Positions 26,591 to 35,143 of a DNA stretch of 64,000 bases are shown here, piece after piece. The DNA is from Marinomonas sp. CT5. Its GTDB lineage: Bacteria; Pseudomonadota; Gammaproteobacteria; Pseudomonadales; Marinomonadaceae. The stretch is taken from positions 1,326,560 to 1,390,559 of the forward strand of contig NZ_CP025572.1 of the NCBI RefSeq assembly GCF_018336975.1, read 5' to 3'. Position numbers and translations under genes: made by a program. Numbering within the stretch: position 1 is the stretch's first letter; every line of letters begins with the position of its first letter. The notes under the pieces are model-generated. The model was not told where the DNA came from, did no database searches, and saw nothing but the letters and a program-made list of their open reading frames with translations.

Positions 26591-27940
26591 TTATGAGAAA
26601 TCGGTATGGTCGTATTTATCGAGTTTGTTGTATAAGGTTTTGACGCTAATACCCAGTTGATTGGCTGTATCTGTCTTATTACCTTGATTGTTTTTCAGCG
26701 TTTTTAAGATAGCAATTTTTTCTAAATCATCTAGACGCATACCGATGGGAATCCCTGCGGTTTCGTCGTTTACGGTTTGATCGCTAAGATCATTGGTAAC
26801 AAGATGTTCAGGATGAATGATGGCATCAGCCAAAATATAAGCTCGTTCAACGGCGTGCTTTAATTCACGAACATTGCCAGGCCAGCTGTAGTGATTAATT
26901 TTTTCTAGACTCTGCTCGGAAAAATATTTGTGTAGACCATCTTGGGTATTTCGATAAGCCAGGAAGTGTTGAGCAAGGCCGCAGGCATCGCCTTCACGGT
27001 CACGTAAAGTAGGGACCATGATAGGGAATTGAGCTAAGCGGAAATAGAGGTCTTCACGAAAGACTTCGTCACGGATGGCATCACTTAATGTGCGGTTTGT
27101 TGCTGCAACAATGCGCACATTAGCCATTTTGACTTGTTGAGAGCCAACCGGTTTGTATTCACCGCTTTCAAGTACACGTAGCAGTTTTACTTGCTGTTCA
27201 TAGGGCATCTCGGTGACTTCATCTAAAAAGAGCGTACCACCTTCGGCTTGTTCAAAAACGCCTTGGTGATCTTTATGGGCTCCAGTAAATGCGCCTTTTA
27301 CATGGCCGAATAATTCGCTGTCGATAAGTTCTGGGCTGAGTGCGCCACAGTTTATTGCCACAAAAGGACCTTCGGCGCGTTGGCTAAATACATGCAGAGT
27401 ATTGGCGATAAGTTCTTTACCTGTGCCACTTTCGCCCATGATAAAAGCATTGGCCTTAGTGGCTGCAACTTTGCGTATCGTGCGGTAAAGAGAGTGCATG
27501 GCGGTAGAGGAGCCGACTAATAAACCAAATTGGTCTAAATAGCTGGTTTGAGTATGGCTGTTTTCTTGAGAGCGATTTAGCTCACAAAACAGCTCTTCTA
27601 GCGAGGATTCGATCAATTTTAAATTGTAAGGTTCGCGGTAATGAAACCCCGCACCTTTACGCATTAGAGAATCGAGTATTGGGTCTGGTTCTCCTTTGCT
27701 GAAAAATACGAACTCGGTTTGGTACAGAAGGTCGCTGTTTATCAGCTCTTTTAAGGCAACATCATGTAGTGAATTGACTTCGATAAGAGCAACATCGCAT
27801 TGGCTGACGGACAATTGATCTAGCCAATTTTCGTCTTGATGGCTGATGTTTAATTCGAATTGTCGAACGCCGTTTAAAGAAAGTAGATTTGAAGCTAATA
27901 ATGGATCTTGAACATGCATAAAAAGCTTTGGTGAAGACAT
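26591..27940 (-). CDS. Sigma-54 activator with degenerate receiver domain
   Basis: The protein has 449 residues. Residues about 1-120 have a receiver-like fold pattern, but the phosphoacceptor position carries Glu (E54 in VALIEV) and the usual KPF lysine is Arg (REPYN). It is therefore a pseudo-receiver, perhaps locked in an active-like state. The AAA+ domain has Walker A GESGTGKE (169-176), the sigma-54 contact loop GAFTGA (216-221) and Walker B GGTLFLDE (234-241). A Fis-type helix-turn-helix ends the protein (NKTDTANQLGISVKTLYNKL). It is convergent with the sigma-54-dependent lipoprotein gene, which is the obvious target. Confidence 0.92.
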   Translation of the reverse strand: MSSPKLFMHVQDPLLASNLLSLNGVRQFELNISHQDENWLDQLSVSQCDVALIEVNSLHDVALKELINSDLLYQTEFVFFSKGEPDPILDSLMRKGAGFHYREPYNLKLIESSLEELFCELNRSQENSHTQTSYLDQFGLLVGSSTAMHSLYRTIRKVAATKANAFIMGESGTGKELIANTLHVFSQRAEGPFVAINCGALSPELIDSELFGHVKGAFTGAHKDHQGVFEQAEGGTLFLDEVTEMPYEQQVKLLRVLESGEYKPVGSQQVKMANVRIVAATNRTLSDAIRDEVFREDLYFRLAQFPIMVPTLRDREGDACGLAQHFLAYRNTQDGLHKYFSEQSLEKINHYSWPGNVRELKHAVERAYILADAIIHPEHLVTNDLSDQTVNDETAGIPIGMRLDDLEKIAILKTLKNNQGNKTDTANQLGISVKTLYNKLDKYDHTDFS

Positions 27941-28095
27941 TATTATTTTCCCTGTTTCAAACGTAAAAATTTATAGCTGTAATGAAATCATAGGAAGATA
28001 AGGCTTACCTAGCCTTTTGCTGTAACTTTGCATTAAACACTGGCTTAATTATCCTTATTTGCACAAAGCTCACCCTTTTTTGAAAGGAAACCATT

Positions 28096-28563
28096 ATGCT
28101 TGAAGACCATAGATCAATAAAAAAAACCTACCCAAACTCGGATACACGCATTTTGTGTGACATGATTTCTATGTGTTTTGATGGTTTTTTTGCCAACTCA
28201 GTATTGAGTGGTCGAGTAGCAAATACGCTAGACAAGCATGTTTTTAAAAAGTTGTCATCTTTGTATCGTCGCTTATCTGAGCGTTTATTGCTGAGTGTTG
28301 GTTCTATTCCTGAAGATACTGGAACTATGAATCCAGAGCCGGGTTATATCGCAACAGCGTATTTAGCGGCACTAAAATCACCGGATAAATACGCGCCTAG
28401 TCGAATAATGAGTGTCAACTGGCAAGTTGTAAAGCGCATGAGCAGATCGGTGAGACTTTTAGAAAATGAAAAATATATCAATATGATAGTAGATTATCTG
28501 GCTTGCATTCAGGTTGTGTTGGATGGCGTTAAGCAAAAGCGTCTTACGGCAAAACTCTTGTGA
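28096..28563 (+). CDS. Hypothetical protein
   Basis: A 155-residue, mostly helical, basic soluble protein that I do not recognise. AAAGGAAA precedes the ATG by a good distance, and the composition is that of a real gene. It has no signal peptide or membrane segment. It is divergent from the sigma-54 activator, across a 155-bp region where I found no -24/-12 element. Confidence 0.65.
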   Translation: MLEDHRSIKKTYPNSDTRILCDMISMCFDGFFANSVLSGRVANTLDKHVFKKLSSLYRRLSERLLLSVGSIPEDTGTMNPEPGYIATAYLAALKSPDKYAPSRIMSVNWQVVKRMSRSVRLLENEKYINMIVDYLACIQVVLDGVKQKRLTAKLL

Positions 28564-28591
28564 AACATTGATAAATACAGTTGGCAAATAA

Positions 28592-28635
28592 AGCTCAGAA
28601 ACGCATCAAGAAATACTTCAATGTGTTTCTGAGCT
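28592..28635. terminator. Hairpin between convergent genes
   Basis: AGCTCAGAAACGCAT (28592-28606) pairs with 28621-28635 with one mismatch. It sits in the short convergent gap between the hypothetical gene and the lipoprotein gene. No T-tract follows, so termination strength is uncertain. Confidence 0.5.
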
Positions 28636-28641
28636 GCTTAA

Positions 28642-29427
28642 TTACTCTTTATCACCAATGATTCGATAATCTAATTGGCCGTCAATCTTGCCTTTGGTAT
28701 CTTCTGTTGCGACATGAAAGCGGGCGCTGTTTTTTTCTCTATTTGGGTTGATGGTCGCAATAACTTGGTTATTAACGATAAGTTGATAGCTTTCTGAAAA
28801 ACTAATTTTTAAGTCGGCAGACTTCGGATTTTCAAATAAAAAATTGTCTTTTAAGCGAATAACCCGACTTTCACCTCGAACCCATTGACCCACCAAGGGT
28901 TGGGCTTTAAAACTGCTCTCTTTGTCTTTTACTGTGGTTTCAGATAGGAACACACGTATCAAATCCCCATGTATGGCAACTTTTTGACGGTCTTCAACAC
29001 GAGCATTTAGGGTTGCCAGTTCGGTGTTTGTTTTACTGATATAAGTACGAAGTTGCTGGATTTTGTCATTAATTTGTTGTGAATTTAATGAATCCGTTGT
29101 TAATGAGCGAGGCAGCTCAGTAGCTTTTCCCACACGATTTTTTAATTCGATATAGTTCGCTTTAGCAAGCTGCTTTTGTGCTGCAAATTGTTCAATAAGT
29201 TTAGCGCGGTTATTATCATTTTCGTTGTTGAGTTCTGTTTTTGTTACGGAGCTATTCTCTTTAACGGCAGGTTCTGCTTTTGCAGCCGTTGTATCGTCAG
29301 TATTTTCAGTGAGTTTTTGTTCTGTAGTATCTTGAGCGATGTTGTGCTCTTGTTTTGGTAAAAATGGCATCGAACAAGCGCTAAGTAAAAGCGTTGCAAG
29401 TAAAAGGCCAGTGCGTAATGTTGGCAT
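28642..29427 (-). CDS. Hypothetical lipoprotein
   Basis: The 261-residue protein has a lipoprotein signal peptide (LLLSACS, lipidated Cys at about 18). A Thr/Glu/Asn-rich linker follows, then a coiled-coil-prone helical part (about 70-145) and a C-terminal beta-rich domain (VAIHGDLIRVFLSETTVKDKESSF onward). No family is recognised. It is probably anchored in the outer membrane with the C-terminal domain in the periplasm. Confidence 0.7.
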   Translation of the reverse strand: MPTLRTGLLLATLLLSACSMPFLPKQEHNIAQDTTEQKLTENTDDTTAAKAEPAVKENSSVTKTELNNENDNNRAKLIEQFAAQKQLAKANYIELKNRVGKATELPRSLTTDSLNSQQINDKIQQLRTYISKTNTELATLNARVEDRQKVAIHGDLIRVFLSETTVKDKESSFKAQPLVGQWVRGESRVIRLKDNFLFENPKSADLKISFSESYQLIVNNQVIATINPNREKNSARFHVATEDTKGKIDGQLDYRIIGDKE

Positions 29428-29651
29428 TGAAAAATCCTAAGATTAGTTGAGTTCTATGCTCGCTGTTTTGTGCAAAGAGTCTCTTGATGAAATATAAGTT
29501 ACCAAGTATGAGGTATGGCGGATTGTATGTCGAGAAAGAGTATTTTATTAAGAGAAAGTTGCAAAGGGGTTTGCTGAAAAATACTGTGTAAAGCTGTGAA
29601 ATAAATGACGAAGAATAAGAGACAAGTAAAATACTTGTCTCTTTAACTGGG

Positions 29652-30413
29652 TTAGTTTTGAGATTGGTTCCACAAAATGCACTCGTCTAAGGTAACGCCT
29701 TGACCGCCGAAAATATCCAGTGCACTACCAATGGTTAGATCCACTATACCATTAGACAACTCATGAACTCGTTTTAAATCAGCTAAAGATCGTGCGCCAC
29801 CCGCGTAGGTCACCGCAACGGGGCAACCTTGGCCGAGTAAAGTAACTAAGTCTTCATCAATGCCCGCTTGCAAGCCTTCAACATCGGCTGCATGGATAAG
29901 AAATTCATCGCAGTGGTTGGCCAATTCAATAAGGTTTTCTTGGTTGACTTGAGTGGAGGTAATGGTTTGCCAACGATCGGTCGCAATATACCAGCCATCG
30001 TTTGTACGGCGGCAACTTAAATCCAATACCAAGCGGTCAGTCCCAGTCTCACGCTTAATTTTATCTAAGCGATCCCAAGAAAACTCACCATTCTCAAACA
30101 AATAGGAGGTCACAATGACATGGGAAGCGCCAGCATTTAAGTAGCTTTCCGCGTTGCTGTTGTTCACACCACCACCAAACTGCAAGCCATTTGGATAAGC
30201 GCGTAGGGCGCTTAAGGCTTCTTCTTGATTACCCTTGCCTAAGGCAATGACATGACCACCAATAAGGCCGTGTTCGCGATACATATTGGCGTAATGTTCT
30301 GCATTGTATTCGCTGATAAAGTTCTCTGTGGCACCTTTGTCGTTTAGACTTCCACCAACAATTTGCTTAACTTTGCCTTGGTGTAGGTCGATACAAGGAC
30401 GGAATTGGGTCAC
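29652..30413 (-). CDS. hisA: Eukaryotic-type phosphoribosylformimino-AICAR-P isomerase
   Basis: This enzyme performs the fourth step of histidine biosynthesis (ProFAR isomerisation). The 253-residue protein follows the fungal/plant HIS6 pattern rather than bacterial HisA: FRPCIDLHQGKVKQIVGGSL, GGHVIALGKGNQEEAL, LQFGGGVNNSNAESYLNAGASHVIVTSYLF, RLVLDLSCRRTNDGWYIATDRWQT, EFLIHAADVEGLQAGID and VDLTIGSALDIFGG. It stands alone, away from any his operon. The start is GTG with AGGAG six bases upstream. It may replace or duplicate a canonical HisA encoded elsewhere. Confidence 0.9.
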   Translation of the reverse strand: MTQFRPCIDLHQGKVKQIVGGSLNDKGATENFISEYNAEHYANMYREHGLIGGHVIALGKGNQEEALSALRAYPNGLQFGGGVNNSNAESYLNAGASHVIVTSYLFENGEFSWDRLDKIKRETGTDRLVLDLSCRRTNDGWYIATDRWQTITSTQVNQENLIELANHCDEFLIHAADVEGLQAGIDEDLVTLLGQGCPVAVTYAGGARSLADLKRVHELSNGIVDLTIGSALDIFGGQGVTLDECILWNQSQN

Positions 30414-30554
30414 AAAAAACTCCTATATAGTCTGAAAATAAAACAGGGATTGTAACTGATAATTTACCTAGAAACGATGCACCTAAGCAAACACTTCTTA
30501 AGCCTGTTATAATCGCTGATCATTAAAAATAGAGCGAAACAACAAGCAACCATC

Positions 30555-30968
30555 ATGCTGCAAATAACCCTCGCCGTGGCGATCCCAGACCACGAAATTG
30601 AATTGACCGCTATTCGAGCGCAAGGCGCAGGCGGGCAAAATGTGAATAAAGTGTCTTCAGCCATTCATCTTAGATTTAACGTCGCTGAGTCTTCCTTGCC
30701 TGAGTTTTATAAAGAGCGCTTGCTCGCGTTAAGCGATTCTCGTCTGACTAAGGATGGCGATATCGTGCTGAAAGCCCAACAACATCGTACTCAAGAGCTA
30801 AACCGAGAAGACGCATTGGCAAGATTAAAAGCGCTTATTCTTGAGGCGGTGCGTGTTCAAAAAGCACGCAGACCGACCAAGCCATCTCGTTCATCGCAGA
30901 AGAAACGCGTTGATAAGAAAAAGCAAAAAGGCCAAATCAAAAGTTTGCGTCGTAGCAACTGGGATTAA
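30555..30968 (+). CDS. arfB: Alternative ribosome-rescue factor ArfB
   Basis: ArfB (YaeJ/ICT1 family) hydrolyses peptidyl-tRNA on ribosomes stalled at the end of truncated mRNA. The 137-residue protein has the release-factor catalytic motif in [21 protein letters not shown] (GGQ at about 26-28). It ends in the long basic tail ([22 protein letters not shown]) that enters the empty mRNA channel. The full usual length is present. Confidence 0.95.
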   Translation: MLQITLAVAIPDHEIELTAIRAQGAGGQNVNKVSSAIHLRFNVAESSLPEFYKERLLALSDSRLTKDGDIVLKAQQHRTQELNREDALARLKALILEAVRVQKARRPTKPSRSSQKKRVDKKKQKGQIKSLRRSNWD

Positions 30969-31074
30969 AAAAATACTACATAAAATGAGCAATACTTGTT
31001 TTTCTAAAGTGCCATAGCCCTGTAATATGATGGGGTTACTTTCTTTGGAATAATAAAAAATAGGTTTGCTTAAC

Positions 31075-32352
31075 ATGAAACTAGAATCACTAGCATTGCA
31101 CCACGGTTATACGTCAGAAGCCACGACAAAAGCGGCGGCTGTACCGATTTATCAAACGACTTCTTATACCTTTGATGATACTCAGCACGGTGCTGACTTA
31201 TTTGACCTGAAAGTTCAGGGCAATATTTACACTCGTATCATGAACCCAACTACGGATGTTTTAGAACAACGTGTTGCTGCAATGGAAGGCGGGATCGCTG
31301 CTCTTGGTGTGGCATCTGGTATGGCAGCCATTACTTATGCTGTGCAATGCATCTGTGATGTAGGTTCAAACATTGTCAGCACCAGCCAGCTTTACGGCGG
31401 CACATACAACTTATTCGCTCACAGCTTCCCAAGACAAGGTATCGAAACACGCATGGTGTCTGCCGATGATCTAGCAGGATTTGAAGCGGCCATTGATGAC
31501 AACACTCGCGCTATTTTTTGTGAGTCCATTGGTAACCCAGCAGGCAACATTGTAGACATCGAAGCGCTAGCGGCGATTGCCAATAAGCACGGCGTTCCAC
31601 TTATTGTAGATAACACAGTGGCCACGCCATTCCTTTGCCGTCCTTTTGAATTGGGCGCGCACATTGTGGTGCACTCCTTAACAAAATACATTGGCGGACA
31701 CGGTACGACCGTAGGTGGCATTATTGTTGACTCTGGTAAGTTTGATTGGGTAGCGAATAAAAAACGTTTCCCAATGTTGAATGAGCCAGATCCTTCTTAC
31801 CACGATGTGGTTTACACAGAAGCACTAGGCGAAGCGGCTTATATCGGTCGTTGCCGTGTTGTACCACTACGTAACACGGGTTCTGCCTTGTCTCCGCACA
31901 GTGCATTTTTGATCATGCAAGGTCTGGAAACGCTAGGTCTAAGAATGGAGCGCCATTGCTCTAACGCGGAAAAACTGGCGGCGTTTTTACAGAATCACGA
32001 TAAAGTGAATTGGGTGAATTACGCGGCCTTGCCTGATAACAAATACAACGAAATGAGCAAACGCATTACCAATGGTAAAGCGTCTGGTGTACTAAGCTTT
32101 GGCATTAAAGGTGGCATCGAAGCAGGTACACAGTTCATTGACTCACTACAAATGGTATTGCGCCTAGTGAACATTGGTGATGCAAAATCATTGGCTTGTC
32201 ATCCCGCTTCCACCACTCACCGTCAGTTAAACGATGAAGAGCTAGCGAAAGCCGGTGTGAGCCGAGACTTGGTGCGTATTTCTGTTGGTATTGAAAACAT
32301 TGAAGATATCATTGCCGACATTAGCCAAGCGTTAGATAAAGTTACTGTTTAA
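31075..32352 (+). CDS. metY: O-acetylhomoserine sulfhydrylase-type PLP enzyme
   Basis: The 425-residue enzyme of the Cys/Met metabolism PLP family makes homocysteine from O-acetylhomoserine and sulfide. Signatures are AAAVPIYQTTSYTFDD, NIYTRIMNPTTDVLEQRVAAMEGG, VDNTVATPFLCRPFELGAHIVVHSLTKYIGGHG with the PLP lysine in SLTKY, and the C-terminal SLACHPASTTHRQL. I start it at ATG 31075 rather than the TTG at 31066. O-acetylserine/cysteine synthase activity is possible. No SAM riboswitch is apparent in the 106-bp leader. Confidence 0.92.
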   Translation: MKLESLALHHGYTSEATTKAAAVPIYQTTSYTFDDTQHGADLFDLKVQGNIYTRIMNPTTDVLEQRVAAMEGGIAALGVASGMAAITYAVQCICDVGSNIVSTSQLYGGTYNLFAHSFPRQGIETRMVSADDLAGFEAAIDDNTRAIFCESIGNPAGNIVDIEALAAIANKHGVPLIVDNTVATPFLCRPFELGAHIVVHSLTKYIGGHGTTVGGIIVDSGKFDWVANKKRFPMLNEPDPSYHDVVYTEALGEAAYIGRCRVVPLRNTGSALSPHSAFLIMQGLETLGLRMERHCSNAEKLAAFLQNHDKVNWVNYAALPDNKYNEMSKRITNGKASGVLSFGIKGGIEAGTQFIDSLQMVLRLVNIGDAKSLACHPASTTHRQLNDEELAKAGVSRDLVRISVGIENIEDIIADISQALDKVTV

Positions 32353-32383
32353 TAACTAGGCTGACTTTGATTAGTTAACAATT

Positions 32384-32411
32384 AAAAGGGCTACTCTGGT
32401 AGCCCTTTTTT
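32384..32411 (+). terminator. Terminator after metY
   Basis: AAAAGGGCTAC (32384-32394) pairs perfectly with GTAGCCCTTTT (32399-32409), followed by more T. Confidence 0.92.
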
Positions 32412-32437
32412 CATTCCACCAGAGTAAGTTGATATTC

Positions 32438-32641
32438 ATGGCCGTTAATCAGGATAAAGATCCAATTACTCAAAGTCCTTGTATTCGACAATGTTGTCTT
32501 GATGCCGAGGATATTTGTATGGGGTGCTTTCGAAGTATTACGGAAATCATGGATTGGCAAAAATCGACACACGCTCAAAAGCAAGACGTGTTGGCAAATT
32601 GTGCTCTGCGAAAGCAGAAACACGACGCCAAATACTCTTAG
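32438..32641 (+). CDS. DUF1289 family protein
   Basis: A 67-residue protein with the DUF1289 cysteine pattern: SPCIRQCCLDAEDICMGCFRSITEIMDW. The cysteines probably bind a metal such as zinc or an Fe-S cluster. The role is unknown. The ATG at 32438 is preferred over a TTG at 32429. Confidence 0.85.
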   Translation: MAVNQDKDPITQSPCIRQCCLDAEDICMGCFRSITEIMDWQKSTHAQKQDVLANCALRKQKHDAKYS

Positions 32642-32815
32642 TGTTCTTTCATTTCTATCTTCTATTATTTCTTTCTAACTTTCTGCGCCATTTAATTTAA
32701 CGTTTTTTAATTTTGCTGTAATAAATCCATATCTACCCACGTCTAATTCCCAGAAACAATTTAAGGGCACTTGGATCTTTCCAAGTTTTTAGATAATGCG
32801 GGTAGGTGATTTACC

Positions 32816-33397
32816 TTGATAGCAGAACTTCAAACATGGCTAACCTCTGGCAACACATCGCTGACATTATTGTGTGTTGGTATTGTGCTCTTGTCCTATT
32901 TACTTGAAGACCTAGCCATTGCCACCGCAGCGACGTTGTCTGCCAATGGGGATTTGCTGCCATCGCTGGCCTTAATGTCGATTTTTATCGGTATTGCGAC
33001 AGGAGACTTGGGTTTATATGTGCTAGGGCGATATACCCGAAAAGTTCGCTGGTTGCGTTATCGGGCATTGAGCAACTCTTCTTTTAAGGTGATTAGGCAA
33101 AAGCTGACCCAACGGGCTTTTGCGAACCTTTTTCTTATCCGTTTTATTCCTGGTTTACGAACCATTGGTTTCACCTTGAGTGGCTTTTTGGCCATCTCAT
33201 TACCCGTCTTTTTTAGCGCGGTTTTGCTTGCAACGTCTATTTGGACCTTGCTGGTCTTCACCTTGATTTATCAAGTTGGCAGCCATGTGTTTATGTCATT
33301 GTCCGAGCTGAAATGGCTGCTAATTCCTGTGGCTTTTGGCCTGTTGTTTTTAATGAATCGTTTTCTCAATAAATCGTTTACACGAGGTATGTCATGA
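32816..33397 (+). CDS. DedA family membrane protein
   Basis: A 193-residue DedA/VTT protein. It has the acidic YLLEDLAIATAATLSANGDL helix, GIATGDLGLYVLGRYTR, and the basic-aromatic LFLIRFIPGLRTIGFTLSGFLAISL segment of the re-entrant half. DedA proteins are flippases for undecaprenyl phosphate or phospholipids. The start is TTG with AGGTG seven bases upstream. Its stop overlaps the next ATG (ATGA), so it is coupled to the ATP-grasp gene; it is the first gene of a seven-gene run. Confidence 0.85.
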   Translation: MIAELQTWLTSGNTSLTLLCVGIVLLSYLLEDLAIATAATLSANGDLLPSLALMSIFIGIATGDLGLYVLGRYTRKVRWLRYRALSNSSFKVIRQKLTQRAFANLFLIRFIPGLRTIGFTLSGFLAISLPVFFSAVLLATSIWTLLVFTLIYQVGSHVFMSLSELKWLLIPVAFGLLFLMNRFLNKSFTRGMS

Positions 33398-34527
33398 GCG
33401 TCATGGTAAAGGGGCAGTTCATTGCGCCGAATAAAATTAATGCAGGAATGCCGTTACTTCAAATAGAAGAAGAGACGAGTATTTCACCTTATGAGTTCAT
33501 GCCAAGTTGGTTCTTTTATGCGCCTGTGGTAGCGCAGAGTTTGCTTCTTGGGCTGCGTCACGGGGATGTTTGCCTGCCACTAATTGCCAATCCCAGCATC
33601 AAGCTCAGTGGCATGGTGGGCGAATCGAAAACGGATATTTTGAATTTGGCAGGTCCATTCGCTAAGCAATGGATTGAGCCTTTTATTACTCTGACGAAAA
33701 CGCAACAAAGCTCAGCAATTCAGTTAGAAAACGCTCTTCAAGCCATGACAGAGGCTCAGTTGTCTTTCCCTATCGTGGCGAAGCCTGACTTAGGTTGTCG
33801 TGGTGTCGGCGTCAAATTACTGAAATCCGTTGATCAGCTTCAGGACTATATAGAGACATTCCCTTCTTCTGCGCAGTTTCTTTTGCAAAGAAAAGCGCCT
33901 TACCAAGCGGAAGCGGGTGTTTTTTATGTTCGATACCCAGGGCGTAAGCAGGGCGAAATTATTTCCATCACATTGAAATACGCTCCGAGTGTCGTTGGTG
34001 ATGGCACACACAGCTTGAAACAGCTGATCGAGCGCTGTCCTCGTGCAGGGCAATTAACCCACCTGTATTTCCCACGTCATACGCAAAAGCTGGATTGGAT
34101 CCCCGCCGAAGGGGAAGAGTACCCCCTAGCGTTTGCTGGCAGCCACAGTCGTGGATCGATCTTTCGCAATGGCAATCAATACATCACAGAAGCCTTAACT
34201 CGCCAATTGGATGAGATTCTAAAAGACGTGGAGGGTTACTACTACGGGCGCTTAGACATCAAGTTTGCTGATATCGAATCCTTTATGGCAGGCGAGCAAT
34301 TTTCCATTTTAGAAATGAATGGCGCCAGCAGTGAAGCGACCCATATTTGGGATCGCAATACCAAGCTTTCAGAGATTTTTAGCACCCTTTTAAAACAGTA
34401 CCGAATCTTATTCGAGATTGGTGCTTTGCAGAAAAAACGCGGTTTTAGATCCCCCTCGATTCGCTCCCTGTTAAAAGCATGGCGTGAAGAAAAAAGCCTG
34501 ACTCAACATTACCCCAGCACAGATTAA
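33394..34527 (+). CDS. ATP-grasp family protein, probable carboxylate ligase
   Basis: The 377-residue protein has an ATP-grasp core. LSFPIVAKPDLGCRGVGVKLLKS is the glycine-rich nucleotide loop with its lysine. FLLQRKAPYQAEAGVFYVRYPG and YYYGRLDIKFADIE follow, and FSILEMNGASSEATHIWD gives the metal-binding Glu/Asn. The family joins a carboxylate to an amine or thiol using ATP. The partner substrates are unknown. The context (DedA, OlsF-like acyltransferase) suggests a lipid or cell-envelope product; this is inference. It overlaps the DedA gene by four bases. Confidence 0.75.
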   Translation: MSVMVKGQFIAPNKINAGMPLLQIEEETSISPYEFMPSWFFYAPVVAQSLLLGLRHGDVCLPLIANPSIKLSGMVGESKTDILNLAGPFAKQWIEPFITLTKTQQSSAIQLENALQAMTEAQLSFPIVAKPDLGCRGVGVKLLKSVDQLQDYIETFPSSAQFLLQRKAPYQAEAGVFYVRYPGRKQGEIISITLKYAPSVVGDGTHSLKQLIERCPRAGQLTHLYFPRHTQKLDWIPAEGEEYPLAFAGSHSRGSIFRNGNQYITEALTRQLDEILKDVEGYYYGRLDIKFADIESFMAGEQFSILEMNGASSEATHIWDRNTKLSEIFSTLLKQYRILFEIGALQKKRGFRSPSIRSLLKAWREEKSLTQHYPSTD

Positions 34528-34585
34528 AACGCCGTTTTAAATGAATTCTAGGTTTTGGTTCAGTGCCGTATTGGAAGGAAAGAAG

Positions 34586-35143
34586 ATGCAACCGGTATTA
34601 AAGAAAAGAGACATAAGTGAGTTGCCAGCCGCAACTTACGCACCCGTGGTGCAAGGCTGTCTTGAGGTGTTTGATCAGGCTTCTCGTTGTTTACAGATGC
34701 TAGATGACGAGTCTTATCAAGCGTCGATAAAGCCTGTGGTGAACAGTTCTATTGGAGAGCATTTTCGTCATTGGTTAGATGTCTTTCATGCCGTGTATCA
34801 AGCGGGAATCGTGATTGATTATAACCAGCGTCGTCGCGGTCATGCGGTGGAAACCTCGCGCTCGGTTGCCTTGGAAGAGATCGCACGCTTACACCATTGG
34901 TTGGTGGGGTTATCGGATAAACAGCTGAAAAAAAGCGTGAGTATTTTGACGGAAGTCTCTGTGTCACACACTCAGGCTTGTCTTATGTCATCCACATTAG
35001 AGCGTGAAATTACCTTTGCTGCTCTGCATGCCAATCATCATTTTGCCATGGTGAAAGTAGCCGCCAGCTTAATGAATAAAAGCATCGATGACGATTTTGG
35101 TATTGCCCCAGCCACCGCAACATTTCTACGAGGGCAATCATAA
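34586..35143 (+). CDS. DinB-like four-helix protein
   Basis: A 185-residue helical protein related to the DinB/YfiT metal-binding superfamily. Three possible ligand histidines are visible: in SSIGEHFRHWLD (about 50-60) and REITFAALHANHHFAMVKV near the C-terminus. Members use nickel or zinc and some are thiol-dependent transferases. The ATG at 34586 is preceded by AAGGAAAG; the longer reading from 34541 lacks a good site. Its stop overlaps the next gene (TAATG). Confidence 0.7.
   Translation: MQPVLKKRDISELPAATYAPVVQGCLEVFDQASRCLQMLDDESYQASIKPVVNSSIGEHFRHWLDVFHAVYQAGIVIDYNQRRRGHAVETSRSVALEEIARLHHWLVGLSDKQLKKSVSILTEVSVSHTQACLMSSTLEREITFAALHANHHFAMVKVAASLMNKSIDDDFGIAPATATFLRGQS

Noticed and set aside
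30969..31074. Possible SAM riboswitch before metY
   Set aside because: The leader is only about 106 bases and shows no SAM-I/SAM-II-like conserved blocks or terminator hairpin.
34524..34540. Small palindrome TTAAAAC-N3-GTTTTAA between the ATP-grasp and DinB-like genes as an operon-breaking terminator
   Set aside because: It is AT-rich and weak, without a T-tract. More likely it does not stop transcription.
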